This document shows, piece by piece, positions 1-8,845 of a stretch of 14,404 bases of DNA; positions within the stretch are counted from its first letter, which is position 1, and every line of letters starts with the position of its first letter. The notes below the pieces were generated by a model. It saw only the letters and a list, made by a program, of their open reading frames with translations, was not told the origin of the DNA and did not search any database. A program made the position numbers and the translations under genes. The stretch is from Halomonas sp. (GTDB lineage: Bacteria; Pseudomonadota; Gammaproteobacteria; Pseudomonadales; Oleiphilaceae), in NCBI GenBank assembly GCA_007135745.1, contig SLIH01000319.1, positions 1 through 14,404 on the forward strand, given 5' to 3'.

Positions 1-37
1 GCGCCCGCGCGCCAGAAAAACAGAGGATTAACGGGTA

Positions 38-499
38 ATGACGAGACGACGCTTTCAGGTCCGGTTGCTGGATCCACGCCTGGGCGAAACCATTCCACTG
101 CCGCAGCATGCCACCGAGGGATCTGCCGGTCTTGATCTCAGAGCCTGTGTCGAGCAGCCGCTGACACTGGAGCCCGGTGACACCGAATTGATACCCACCG
201 GCATGGCAATCCATATTGAAGACCCCTCGCTGGCGGGGATGATCCTGCCTCGCTCCGGCCTGGGGCACAAACACGGCATTGTGCTTGGTAATCTGGTCGG
301 CCTGATTGATTCCGATTATCAGGGCGAGTTGATGGTTTCGTGCTGGAACCGGGGCCATAAGGCCTTCGTCATAGAACCAGGGGAGCGGATCGCCCAGCTG
401 GTGTTGGTGCCGGTGGTCCAGGCGGAATTTGAGTGTGTGGACGCTTTCACGGCCAGTGATCGGGGCGAGGGAGGCTTTGGTTCCACTGGTGGCCGTTGA
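38..499 (+). CDS. dut: dUTP diphosphatase (dUTPase)
   Basis: Hydrolyses dUTP to dUMP and pyrophosphate, which keeps uracil out of DNA and supplies dUMP for thymidylate synthesis; cytosolic trimer in this family. The 153-residue length is normal. The conserved family motifs are visible in order: an early GSAGLDLRA block, [10 protein letters not shown], the LIDSDYQGE block with the catalytic aspartate and nucleotide-stacking tyrosine, RIAQLVLVP, and the glycine-rich C-terminal lid [11 protein letters not shown]. The ATG at 38 is preceded by AGAGGA at 22-27, a slightly long 10-nt spacing. In Pseudomonas-like genomes dut follows coaBC/dfp. The first 30-odd bases here could be the tail of such a gene: one frame stops at 29-31 and another at 36-38, but too little is visible to choose. 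Identity is very secure. Confidence 0.97.
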   Translation: MTRRRFQVRLLDPRLGETIPLPQHATEGSAGLDLRACVEQPLTLEPGDTELIPTGMAIHIEDPSLAGMILPRSGLGHKHGIVLGNLVGLIDSDYQGELMVSCWNRGHKAFVIEPGERIAQLVLVPVVQAEFECVDAFTASDRGEGGFGSTGGR

Positions 500-502
500 T
501 CA

Positions 503-529
503 TGCAATAACATCCAGTGCATCTATACT
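503..529 (+). promoter_or_regulatory. Possible promoter in the dut-algC gap
   Basis: A good -10-like hexamer, TATACT, lies at 524-529, which would place transcription start near 536, about 27 nt before the ATG at 563. No convincing -35 hexamer sits at 16-18 bp spacing, so this is weak or needs an activator. A small inverted repeat, CCAGT (514-518) and ACTGG (527-531), flanks the -10 and could be an operator or chance. This is inference from sequence only. Confidence 0.27.
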
Positions 530-562
530 GGCTTGAATAAGTACCCGTCCAGAGGAAGGTCC

Positions 563-3190
563 ATGAAATTCGGCAAGAAAAACCAGACCAATGCAGGCGA
601 TCAGGCAAACGGTTCCGGCCCCGAAGGGAGGCGCGAAGTCTCCCTGACGCGGACACCGGTGATACAGAGTGTTCTGGCGCTGGGAGGCGCCGTGCTGCTG
701 CCGTTGCTTTTGTTGGTGTTGGTGGTGGCACCGGCCGAGGAGCGTGCCTTTCAGCAGGTTTCGGAAGATCGGGTGGATGTACTCAAATCCCGTTTTGATC
801 AGCATCTGAGTTACCTTCATGAGATTGTTGCCGGGTTCGCTGCCCAGGAAACGGCTCGTGCAGCGGCTACCCAGGGAGAGCAGGAGCAGGTTGCGCAAGT
901 GCTTGCCCAGACCCTGCCCGGCAGTCGTGCCGTCTTTCTGTTTGCGCCGGGTGATTTCAGTCAACCTCCCGGGGCTGATTTCGAACTGAGTTTTGCCAGC
1001 ATTGATCTGGCCCGCCAGGCTGAACGCCTGGGGGCCACGCGCATGGACGCTTTTCAGCGTGATGACGAATGGTTGATCCAGGTGGCCGCGCCCATACTGG
1101 CCACGGGGGAGGAGATCAGCGGGGGCAGCGTTCTGGTAATCTTTGATTCCGAGGTCATGGACCCCGTGTTTGCAGTGACGGCCGGGGCGATGTCCGGGCG
1201 CGTCGAGCTGCGACAGCGGGTCGGGGATCGTCACGTGCCCATATTCTCCAGCGGCCAGGGGCAGGGCGAGGCGCTGTCACGAAATCTCGACATCAGCGGG
1301 TGGTCCGTGCGTTACGTGCCCGATGAGGCCGCCCAGGAGCTTATCCCGAGAGCCTGGCTCTGGGGTCTGCCTATTGCGGTGGGGCTGCTGGTGGTTGTCG
1401 GCATCTGGGGCACATTTGGTCAGCTTCAGAAGCAGCTGCGCGAGGATCTGTCGGTACTGAGCAAGTGGGCCCAGAAGGCTTTTGCCGGTGAGCGGGTTAG
1501 GGCCCCGGTGGTACGCCTGCCCATGGTCAATGCGCTGGGGGAAACCCTGATGCGCCTGGCGCAGAGCGTGGGGCGTCGTGCAACCCAGAGCAAGCGCCGT
1601 GCCGCTGCAGCGAACAGCAGGAAAAAGGAAGCTCCAGCCGAACCCGCCCCTGCTCCAAAGGAACAGGCCTCGGACTCGGTGGAGGAGGAAGTTGAACCTC
1701 TGTTTCAGGATGACGGATTGGACATTGATATGCTGGATGGCGATGAGGACGTCCTCGGGCTGGGTGGTGCCGGGGAGAGCGAAGGGATGAGTCTGGAGGA
1801 AACGCCGTTGCCTCAGGTCGAGGTGCCGGCGGGAATATTCCGTGCCTACGACATCCGTGGGCAGGTCGGGGATAGCCTGACGCCGGAGATTGTCCGGGTC
1901 ATTGGCCAGGCGATCGGAACCGAGGCCCGCCAGCGTGAACAACAACAGATCTGTGTCGGCTATGATGGGCGCCATTCCAGTCCCGAGCTGGCGGATGCGC
2001 TCATGCAGGGCATTATTTCCAGCGGCGTGGATGTTATTGATGTCGGGCGAGTCCCGACACCGGTGCTCTATTTTGCCGCCCACTACCTGGAAACCGGTTC
2101 GGGTGTCATGGTGACTGGAAGCCATAATCCTCCGGATTACAACGGCCTCAAGATGGTTCTCGGTGGTGAGACGTTGGCCGGCGATGCCATCCAGAAACTC
2201 CTGGAGCGCATCCGCAACCACAACATGAGCGCAGGCCAGGGCAGCCGTACCCAGGAAGATGTCCGCAGTGCCTATGTGGAACGCATTGTGAATGACATTG
2301 CGGTGGCCGCGCCGCTGCGGGTTGTCGTGGATGCTGGCAATGGCGTGGCCGGCGAGCTGGGTCCTGAACTGATCCGTGAGCTGGGCTGTGAAGTGCACCC
2401 GCTGTTCTGCGAGATTGACGGCAGCTTCCCCAACCACCATCCCGATCCCGGTAAACCCGAGAATCTGGAAGCTTTGATTGCCGCCGTGCGTGAGCAGAAG
2501 GCGGACCTGGGCATAGCTTTCGATGGTGACGGCGACCGAATCGGTGTGGTCACCAATAGCGGCAAGATCATTTGGCCCGACAGGCTGCTGATGCTTTTTG
2601 CGCGTGATGTGGTCTCCCGTAACCCGGGTGCGGACATCATCTACGACGTCAAGTGCTCCCGGCGTCTGGCGACTGTGATCAACGAATTCGGTGGCCGGCC
2701 CGTCATGTGGAAGACCGGCCATTCCTGGATCAAGGCCAAGATGAAGTCCATGGGTGCGCTCCTGGCCGGTGAGATGAGCGGCCATATTTTCTTCCAGGAG
2801 CGCTGGTATGGCTTTGACGATGGCATTTACGCAGCCGCCCGGCTTCTGGAGATTCTTGGCATCGAAGACCGGGAGGCCGATGAGATCTTTGCTGAGTTCC
2901 CGGAAGATGTCAGCACGCCGGAGATAAATCTTGCCGTGCCCGATGACCAGAAGTTTGCGCTGATAGAGCGCCTGGCCAAGGGCGGTGAATTTGGCGAAGC
3001 CAGTATCACCGATATTGATGGCCTGCGGGTTGATTACCCTGACGGTTGGGGGCTTTGCCGTGCCTCGAATACCACCCCCAATCTGGTTCTGCGCTTTGAG
3101 TCTGAAACCGAGGAGGGGCTGGAAAGAATCAAGGCCATATTCCGTGAGCAACTGGCCAAGGCGGAACCCTCACTCGAGATTTCTTTCTAG
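563..3190 (+). CDS. algC: Membrane-anchored phosphomannomutase/phosphoglucomutase (AlgC type)
   Basis: Interconverts 6-phospho and 1-phospho forms of mannose or glucose, feeding GDP-mannose, UDP-glucose, LPS and exopolysaccharide synthesis. The 875-residue protein has a basic N-terminus, a membrane segment at about 33-57, a predicted periplasmic domain at about 58-263, a second membrane segment at about 264-288, a HAMP-like region, an Ala/Pro then strongly acidic linker at about 340-420, and a complete mutase domain at about 420-875. Catalytic features are intact: phosphoserine loop TGSHNPP (Ser520), metal loop DGDGDR (Asp654, 656, 658), sugar-binding GEMSGH (Glu737, Ser739) and phosphate-binding RASNTTPN (Arg833). 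Start chosen at ATG 563 because AGAGGAAGG lies at 551-559; an in-frame TTG at 533 lacks this support. Classical AlgC is only the ~460-residue catalytic part; long forms with the N-terminal membrane region are known in gammaproteobacteria. Signal sensing by the periplasmic part is inference. Confidence 0.95.
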   Translation: MKFGKKNQTNAGDQANGSGPEGRREVSLTRTPVIQSVLALGGAVLLPLLLLVLVVAPAEERAFQQVSEDRVDVLKSRFDQHLSYLHEIVAGFAAQETARAAATQGEQEQVAQVLAQTLPGSRAVFLFAPGDFSQPPGADFELSFASIDLARQAERLGATRMDAFQRDDEWLIQVAAPILATGEEISGGSVLVIFDSEVMDPVFAVTAGAMSGRVELRQRVGDRHVPIFSSGQGQGEALSRNLDISGWSVRYVPDEAAQELIPRAWLWGLPIAVGLLVVVGIWGTFGQLQKQLREDLSVLSKWAQKAFAGERVRAPVVRLPMVNALGETLMRLAQSVGRRATQSKRRAAAANSRKKEAPAEPAPAPKEQASDSVEEEVEPLFQDDGLDIDMLDGDEDVLGLGGAGESEGMSLEETPLPQVEVPAGIFRAYDIRGQVGDSLTPEIVRVIGQAIGTEARQREQQQICVGYDGRHSSPELADALMQGIISSGVDVIDVGRVPTPVLYFAAHYLETGSGVMVTGSHNPPDYNGLKMVLGGETLAGDAIQKLLERIRNHNMSAGQGSRTQEDVRSAYVERIVNDIAVAAPLRVVVDAGNGVAGELGPELIRELGCEVHPLFCEIDGSFPNHHPDPGKPENLEALIAAVREQKADLGIAFDGDGDRIGVVTNSGKIIWPDRLLMLFARDVVSRNPGADIIYDVKCSRRLATVINEFGGRPVMWKTGHSWIKAKMKSMGALLAGEMSGHIFFQERWYGFDDGIYAAARLLEILGIEDREADEIFAEFPEDVSTPEINLAVPDDQKFALIERLAKGGEFGEASITDIDGLRVDYPDGWGLCRASNTTPNLVLRFESETEEGLERIKAIFREQLAKAEPSLEISF

Positions 3191-3198
3191 AAGGATAG

Positions 3199-4585
<1,387 letters not shown>

Positions 4586-4762
4586 CTCTTCCTCCCGGAC
4601 AGCGCGGAACTCCGCGGATGCCCTCATGTGCCCACTCACTGTATGGGCTACCCTTCCCTGAAGTTTGTAATAGCCAGGCTGATCGTGTCCGATTCAGTCG
4701 CTAATGAACAATATCGCTCCTCTAAACAAAAAGACACCAGAACATTGTTGGAATTGCGAGTT

Positions 4763-4791
4763 TTCTCAAAAAAAATTCTTATGTCTATTAT
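4763..4791 (+). promoter_or_regulatory. Candidate sigma-70 promoter for the 4891 operon
   Basis: The -35 is TTCTCA (4763-4768, four of six consensus bases), then a 17-bp spacer, then -10 TATTAT (4786-4791, five of six). Transcription would start near 4798, giving a leader of about 93 nt before the ATG at 4891. The -10 overlaps the minus-strand -10 listed below. This is a sequence match only. Confidence 0.42.
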
Positions 4792-4814
4792 AGGACTTAT
4801 CGGCATTTTTTCAG
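4787..4814 (-). promoter_or_regulatory. Candidate sigma-70 promoter for the PilZ gene
   Basis: Read on the minus strand, the -35 is CTGAAA (4814-4809, four of six), the spacer is 16 bp and the -10 is a perfect TATAAT (4792-4787). Transcription would start near 4780, giving a leader of about 195 nt to the ATG at 4585. The two opposing -10 elements are offset by one base within TATTATA (4786-4792). Confidence 0.38.
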
Positions 4815-4890
4815 TATTCCTTAGTGCTCAGGGTATCGCATACGCTAGGATGAGCGCTCAAGGATCCAAAACTGGGCACATCCAAGAAAT

Positions 4891-6270
4891 ATGAAGAGAC
4901 GACTGACTCTTGTCTTTTTCCTGATCCTGCTGCTCTGGGGCGGATATCACGCCGCTGTCTGGTACGGTGGCCATCAGTTCGTCAGGGAGCTGGCGTCCGA
5001 AATGGGTGGGGCCGGTGACCTGCGCTGGGACGGAGTGCGTCCGGGGCTGGAGGGCCGGCTTGAGATCCGGGGAATACGTTGGCATTGGTTTGATATCACC
5101 GAGCCGGTGCAGTTTGAACGGATGGTGATTGAAACCCCGGGTCCATTGGCGCTGCTGAGATGGCTGTATCAGGGCCACGAACCTGAGCAGTGGGCGCTCG
5201 GCGTCGAGGATGTCAGGTTGCATCTGCGCCCGGACCTTTTCAGACCCTGGGCCGGCCCCTACCGGGCCCTGTATCTTCCGCGCCATCCGTTGCATCTGCC
5301 TGCCTGTGGGGAGCGCGAGGTCCTGACTGCCGCCGATTTCCTGAAAATGGGGATCGATCGTGTGGCAGGTGATCTGAAGCTTTCGCGGGAGGGCCCGCAA
5401 CGATACAACTTTGAAATCAACGCCGGGCCTCTGGGAAGTGCCGAAGGGCAGTTCAGGGCGGGCACCATCACGCTGATGCCGCCGGGGGAATTCCAACTGC
5501 GTAACCTCAAGCCGGAAACTGCTGACCTGGTGGCCCGCGATGCCGGACTGATGCGCCGACTTTCATCGTTCTGTGCAGCGGCCAGCGACCGAACCGTTGA
5601 TGACTGGACAGCTCAGGCTGAAGAGCATTGGCGCGAAGGCATGGAGAATCGCGGGCTGATTCCTTCTGCCGCCATGACCGATCTCTACAGGCGCTGGCTG
5701 CGCGATGGTGGTGAGCTTGCAATGTCGTGGTCACCGAGCAATGGCTGGCCGGACCCGGACGAAGCCATGGCGGGCAGTGATTGGCAGGCTCGGACGGGCT
5801 TCAGGATCGCGTACAACGGCGTCGAGCAGAAGGATGTTGAGATGGAGCTGGCGCCGGAGCGTCGTCGTGATGAAGAGCAGGTTGCTCAGGTGCCCATCGA
5901 ACTCGAGGGCCCCAAGCCTGATATTGGCGCCCGCTTTCACGAATCGGATGTTGAGCGCGCGGCGGCATGGATAGACCGGCGTGTGCGCCTTAGCCTTGAA
6001 TCCGGGCGGGAGATCGAAGGTGAGCTGGTAGCCCGGGACGCTCGTTCGCTGCATATTCGTCGCATGATCGAAGGCGGGGAAGTGATTGCGCCCTTTGCGA
6101 TCAGTGAGATTGAGGAGTTCGCCGTATGGCGCCGATCGGGGGATCCGGGGCGGCCCATTGATGAGGAGACCTCGGAGGCGGGAATGGAAGGATTTCTGCA
6201 TCCCGGTCTCGAGGGGATACAGCCCATACCGACCGGTGAGCCCTGGGGCAACGGTGAGCGGGAGGACTGA
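4891..6270 (+). CDS. Membrane-anchored protein of unknown function with LSm-like C-terminus
   Basis: I do not recognise this 459-residue family. The N-terminus is MKRR followed by one hydrophobic helix at about 5-24, which predicts a signal anchor with the rest in the periplasm. The body is rich in Trp and Arg, with segments such as WDGVRPGLEGRLEIRGIRW that suggest beta strands. It has exactly two cysteines (139 and 228), which could form a disulfide. Residues about 362-415 (VRLSLESGREIEGELVARD, then a GGEVIAPF turn and an ISEIEEF strand) have the strand and glycine pattern of a small Sm/LSm-like barrel. The C-terminal 45 residues look disordered. The Shine-Dalgarno at ATG 4891 is weak (AAGAAAT). 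argE begins two bases after the stop codon, so translation is probably linked and a connection to arginine metabolism or simple operon sharing is possible. The function is not assigned. Confidence 0.85.
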   Translation: MKRRLTLVFFLILLLWGGYHAAVWYGGHQFVRELASEMGGAGDLRWDGVRPGLEGRLEIRGIRWHWFDITEPVQFERMVIETPGPLALLRWLYQGHEPEQWALGVEDVRLHLRPDLFRPWAGPYRALYLPRHPLHLPACGEREVLTAADFLKMGIDRVAGDLKLSREGPQRYNFEINAGPLGSAEGQFRAGTITLMPPGEFQLRNLKPETADLVARDAGLMRRLSSFCAAASDRTVDDWTAQAEEHWREGMENRGLIPSAAMTDLYRRWLRDGGELAMSWSPSNGWPDPDEAMAGSDWQARTGFRIAYNGVEQKDVEMELAPERRRDEEQVAQVPIELEGPKPDIGARFHESDVERAAAWIDRRVRLSLESGREIEGELVARDARSLHIRRMIEGGEVIAPFAISEIEEFAVWRRSGDPGRPIDEETSEAGMEGFLHPGLEGIQPIPTGEPWGNGERED

Positions 6271-6271
6271 C

Positions 6272-7423
6272 ATGGAGCGCCCTGTTCCCGCTATTCGGGA
6301 GATGCTTGAGCTACTGGTTGCGACACCTTCGATAAGCAGCGTGAGTCCTGAATGGGACCAGAGCAATGAGCCTGTGATCGCCCTGCTCGCGGACTGGCTG
6401 AAATCGCTCGACTTCCAGGTCGAGTGCACGGCCGTTTCTGACATGCCCGGCAAGTACAACCTGATCGCCACTCGCGGGCAGGGGCCTGGCGGGCTGGTGC
6501 TCTCGGGGCATACGGACACGGTGCCCTTCGATGACAAGCGCTGGAAGAGCGACCCTTTCCGCCTCAGCGAGCGGGATGACCGCTGGTATGGCCTGGGCAC
6601 CTGTGACATGAAGGGCTTTTTCCCTCTCGCACTGGAGGCGGCCTGGCAGTCGCGGGATGTTGAACTGCGCGAGCCGTTGATCATACTCGCGACCGCCGAT
6701 GAGGAAAGTGCCATGGGCGGTGCCCGGGCCCTGGTGGAGGCCGGGCAGCCCCGGGCGCGTTATGCCGTGATCGGAGAGCCCACGGAGCTTCGCCCGGTGC
6801 GCATGCACAAGGGCATCATGATGGAGCGCCTGGTGCTGCGCGGGCGCTCCGGCCACTCCTCGGACCCCTCGCTCGGGCGCAATGCGCTGGAGGGCATGCA
6901 TGCCGCCATGACGGAGGTGCTGGCGCTGCGCAATGAGCTGCAGCATCGCTACCGCCATCCCGGCTTTCGGGTGGAATATCCCACGCTGAACCTGGGTCAT
7001 ATTCATGGGGGGGACAACCCCAACCGGATCTGCCCGGACTGCGAACTGCATTTCGATCTGCGCCCACTCCCCGGGATGGGTCTGGAAGAGCTGCGCCAGA
7101 TGCTGCGTGAGCGGGTCTATCCGATCGCGCAGGCCCAGGAGCTGGAATGCCGGCTGGAGCCGCTGTTTGATGGTGTGCCGGCTTTCGAGCAAGCCGCCGA
7201 CTCCCATCTGGTATCCTTATGCGAGAAAATGACCGGTCATCGTGCCCAGGCTGTCGCTTTCGCCACCGAAGCCCCCTTTTTGCAGCAGCTGGGCATGGAG
7301 ACGCTGGTACTGGGGCCCGGTTCGATTGATCAGGCGCATCAGCCGGATGAATATCTGGCGTTGTCACAGGTCCAGCCCATGGTGGACGTTCTTTGCGGGT
7401 TGATTCGCCGCTGCTGTGTTTGA
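6272..7423 (+). CDS. argE: Acetylornithine deacetylase
   Basis: Removes the acetyl group from N2-acetylornithine to give ornithine, the linear-pathway route in arginine synthesis; cytosolic M20 metallohydrolase. The 383-residue length equals that of E. coli ArgE. Metal and catalytic residues are in place: SGHTDTVP (His80, Asp82), GTCDMKG (Asp112), ADEESAMGG (Glu144, Glu145), IGEPTE (Glu169) and the C-terminal DQAHQPDEY (His356). The dimerisation domain lies at about 185-290, with RSGHSSDP at its start. The ATG at 6272 has GGAGG at 6261-6265 and sits one base after the upstream stop. The same frame is open back to 6086, but that stretch has no ArgE content. argA follows after 24 bp, so the three genes probably form one operon. 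Confidence 0.96.
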   Translation: MERPVPAIREMLELLVATPSISSVSPEWDQSNEPVIALLADWLKSLDFQVECTAVSDMPGKYNLIATRGQGPGGLVLSGHTDTVPFDDKRWKSDPFRLSERDDRWYGLGTCDMKGFFPLALEAAWQSRDVELREPLIILATADEESAMGGARALVEAGQPRARYAVIGEPTELRPVRMHKGIMMERLVLRGRSGHSSDPSLGRNALEGMHAAMTEVLALRNELQHRYRHPGFRVEYPTLNLGHIHGGDNPNRICPDCELHFDLRPLPGMGLEELRQMLRERVYPIAQAQELECRLEPLFDGVPAFEQAADSHLVSLCEKMTGHRAQAVAFATEAPFLQQLGMETLVLGPGSIDQAHQPDEYLALSQVQPMVDVLCGLIRRCCV

Positions 7424-7447
7424 CTCCGGGGAGCAGGGAGACGCGTT

Positions 7448-8758
7448 TTGAGTGAGACAAAAAACTGGCTGTATTGGTTCCGTCATTCATCGCCCTACAT
7501 CAACGCCCATCGTGGGCGCACGGTAGTGATCAATCTCAGCGGTGAAGCCCTGGCCCATGAGAATCTCGAAAACACCATTCACGATATGGCACTGCTGGCG
7601 AGTCTGGGTGTACGGCTGGTGGTGGCTTTTGGCGCCCGGCCGCAGATAGGGCAGAGGCTGAAAGAAGCCGGAGTGGATTCCAGCTATCACCGGGGCCTGC
7701 GGGTGACGCCCGAGCAGCATCTGCCACTGGTTCTGGAGGCTGTGGGGCGGTTGCGCGCGACCCTGGAAAGCCAGCTGTCCATGGGGCTGATCAATTCTCC
7801 CATGCATGGCGCCCGAATCCAGGTGGCCAGTGGTAACTGGGTGACGGCTCGTCCGATCGGTATCATCGACGGGATTGATTTCGCTCACACCGGACAGGTC
7901 CGGCGCATTGAAGCCGAGACCATAGAGGCCATGCTGGCGCAGGGGCAGGTGGTTCTTTTGCCGCCGCTGGGTTATTCCGCCACGGGGGATGCCTTTAATC
8001 TTTCCCATGAAGAAGTGGCCAGTCAGGCAGCGGCCGCGCTGCATGCGGAAAAGTTGATCCTGTTCACCGCCCGCAATGGTCTCCTGACTGCTGATGGTGT
8101 TCCCGTGCGTGAGCTGACCATCAATCAGGCCCGTGAACTGCTTGCGGCAGGGCAATTGGCGGAGGATGACCAGGCGGCGTTGAAAGCGGCCGCCGATGCC
8201 TGTGTCGCTGGCGTTCGGCGTGCCCATATCATCAGTTACCGCTCCGACGGGGCACTGCTGGAGGAGCTTTTTACCCGGGATGGATTGGGCACACTGGTCA
8301 GTGATGATGACTACGAGCACATTCGAAGTGCCCGTGCCGAGGACGTCAGTGGTATCCAGGAACTTATTCAGCCACTGGAGGCTGGCGGCATACTGGTGAG
8401 CCGGCCACGGGATCTGCTGGAAACCGAGATCGACCGCTTCATTGTTGATGAGCGTGATGGCTCCATCGTGGGATGTGCCGCACTGTACCCTTACCCCGAC
8501 TCCGGTATGATGGAGCTGGCCTGTTTTGCCGTGGCCGATGCCTATCGGGGCTCCGGGCGTGGTGACCGTCTGCTGGCGGTGGCTGAGCGTCGGGCCCGGG
8601 GGGAGGGTCTGGCCGAGCTGTTCGTTCTGACAACCCGCACGGGGCACTGGTTTCTGGAGCGGGGCTTTGAAGCGGCTCAGCCGGAGAAGCTGCCCTCCGC
8701 CAAACGTTCGGATTATGACCGACACCGCAACTCCCGGGTCTACGTCAAAACACTCTGA
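7448..8758 (+). CDS. argA: N-acetylglutamate synthase (amino-acid kinase fold plus GNAT)
   Basis: Transfers acetyl from acetyl-CoA to glutamate, the first committed step of arginine synthesis and normally feedback-inhibited by arginine. The 436 residues comprise an amino-acid-kinase-like domain at about 1-285 and a GNAT acetyltransferase domain at about 295-436. The kinase-like part begins with NWLYWFRHSSPYINAHRG, as in Pseudomonas ArgA. It replaces the kinase lysine block with INLSGEA, consistent with a regulatory, non-phosphorylating domain. The acetyl-CoA loop is RGSGRGD (from Arg367), followed by FVLTTRTGHWFLERGF. The start is the rare codon TTG at 7448, with GGGAG at 7436-7440; no in-frame ATG or GTG lies close by and the homologous N-terminus is intact. 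It is the last gene of the 4891-8758 group. Confidence 0.96.
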   Translation: MSETKNWLYWFRHSSPYINAHRGRTVVINLSGEALAHENLENTIHDMALLASLGVRLVVAFGARPQIGQRLKEAGVDSSYHRGLRVTPEQHLPLVLEAVGRLRATLESQLSMGLINSPMHGARIQVASGNWVTARPIGIIDGIDFAHTGQVRRIEAETIEAMLAQGQVVLLPPLGYSATGDAFNLSHEEVASQAAAALHAEKLILFTARNGLLTADGVPVRELTINQARELLAAGQLAEDDQAALKAAADACVAGVRRAHIISYRSDGALLEELFTRDGLGTLVSDDDYEHIRSARAEDVSGIQELIQPLEAGGILVSRPRDLLETEIDRFIVDERDGSIVGCAALYPYPDSGMMELACFAVADAYRGSGRGDRLLAVAERRARGEGLAELFVLTTRTGHWFLERGFEAAQPEKLPSAKRSDYDRHRNSRVYVKTL

Positions 8759-8845
8759 CCACCCGTCTCGGAAAACCCCGATACAGGCTGTGCGTTCAAC
8801 CAGATAACCTTCGCAACTGTTTTCTGGAAACTGTGAGGGAGCTGC

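Larger units (their letters stand above)
4586..4890. other. AT-rich divergent intergenic region
   Basis: About 305 bp between the divergently read PilZ gene and the membrane-protein gene. From roughly 4690 to 4830 it is clearly richer in A and T than the flanking genes, with an A-run at 4768-4775 and a T-run at 4806-4811. It contains the candidate back-to-back promoters described separately, an interrupted palindrome GTAT-CGC-ATAC at 4833-4843 and a perfect palindrome GAGCGCTC at 4852-4859. No credible gene, RNA gene or insertion sequence was seen. Its likely role is transcription control of both neighbours. Confidence 0.6.

Noticed and set aside
484..531. Inverted repeats around CACTGG/CCAGTG between dut and algC as a terminator or operator
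   Set aside because: Arms are 5-6 bp with long spacers and no T-run, and part lies in the dut coding sequence. Kept only as a remark with the possible promoter.
1277..3151. Long minus-strand open frame (624 codons) opposite the mutase
   Set aside because: Antisense shadow caused by GC-biased codon use. No family motifs are visible, while the plus strand encodes a complete enzyme.
4586..4639. GTG at 4639 as the start of the PilZ protein
   Set aside because: The ATG at 4585 has a much better ribosome-binding site, and the extra 18 residues add nothing to the domain.
4781..4894. A 37-residue hydrophobic mini-ORF ending in an ATGA overlap with the 4891 gene
   Set aside because: There is no Shine-Dalgarno before its ATG, and the ATG lies upstream of the predicted plus-strand transcription start. 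Hydrophobicity follows from the AT-rich composition.
6086..6271. Extended N-terminus of ArgE by 62 residues
   Set aside because: It overlaps the end of the upstream gene, has no ArgE-like residues, and the internal ATG at 6272 has a strong Shine-Dalgarno and gives the standard length.
7487..8725. Minus-strand open frame (412 codons) opposite argA
   Set aside because: Shadow of argA with no domain-like pattern.
8768..8781. Hairpin TCGG-AAAACC-CCGA after argA as a terminator
   Set aside because: The stem is only 4 bp and no T-tract follows.
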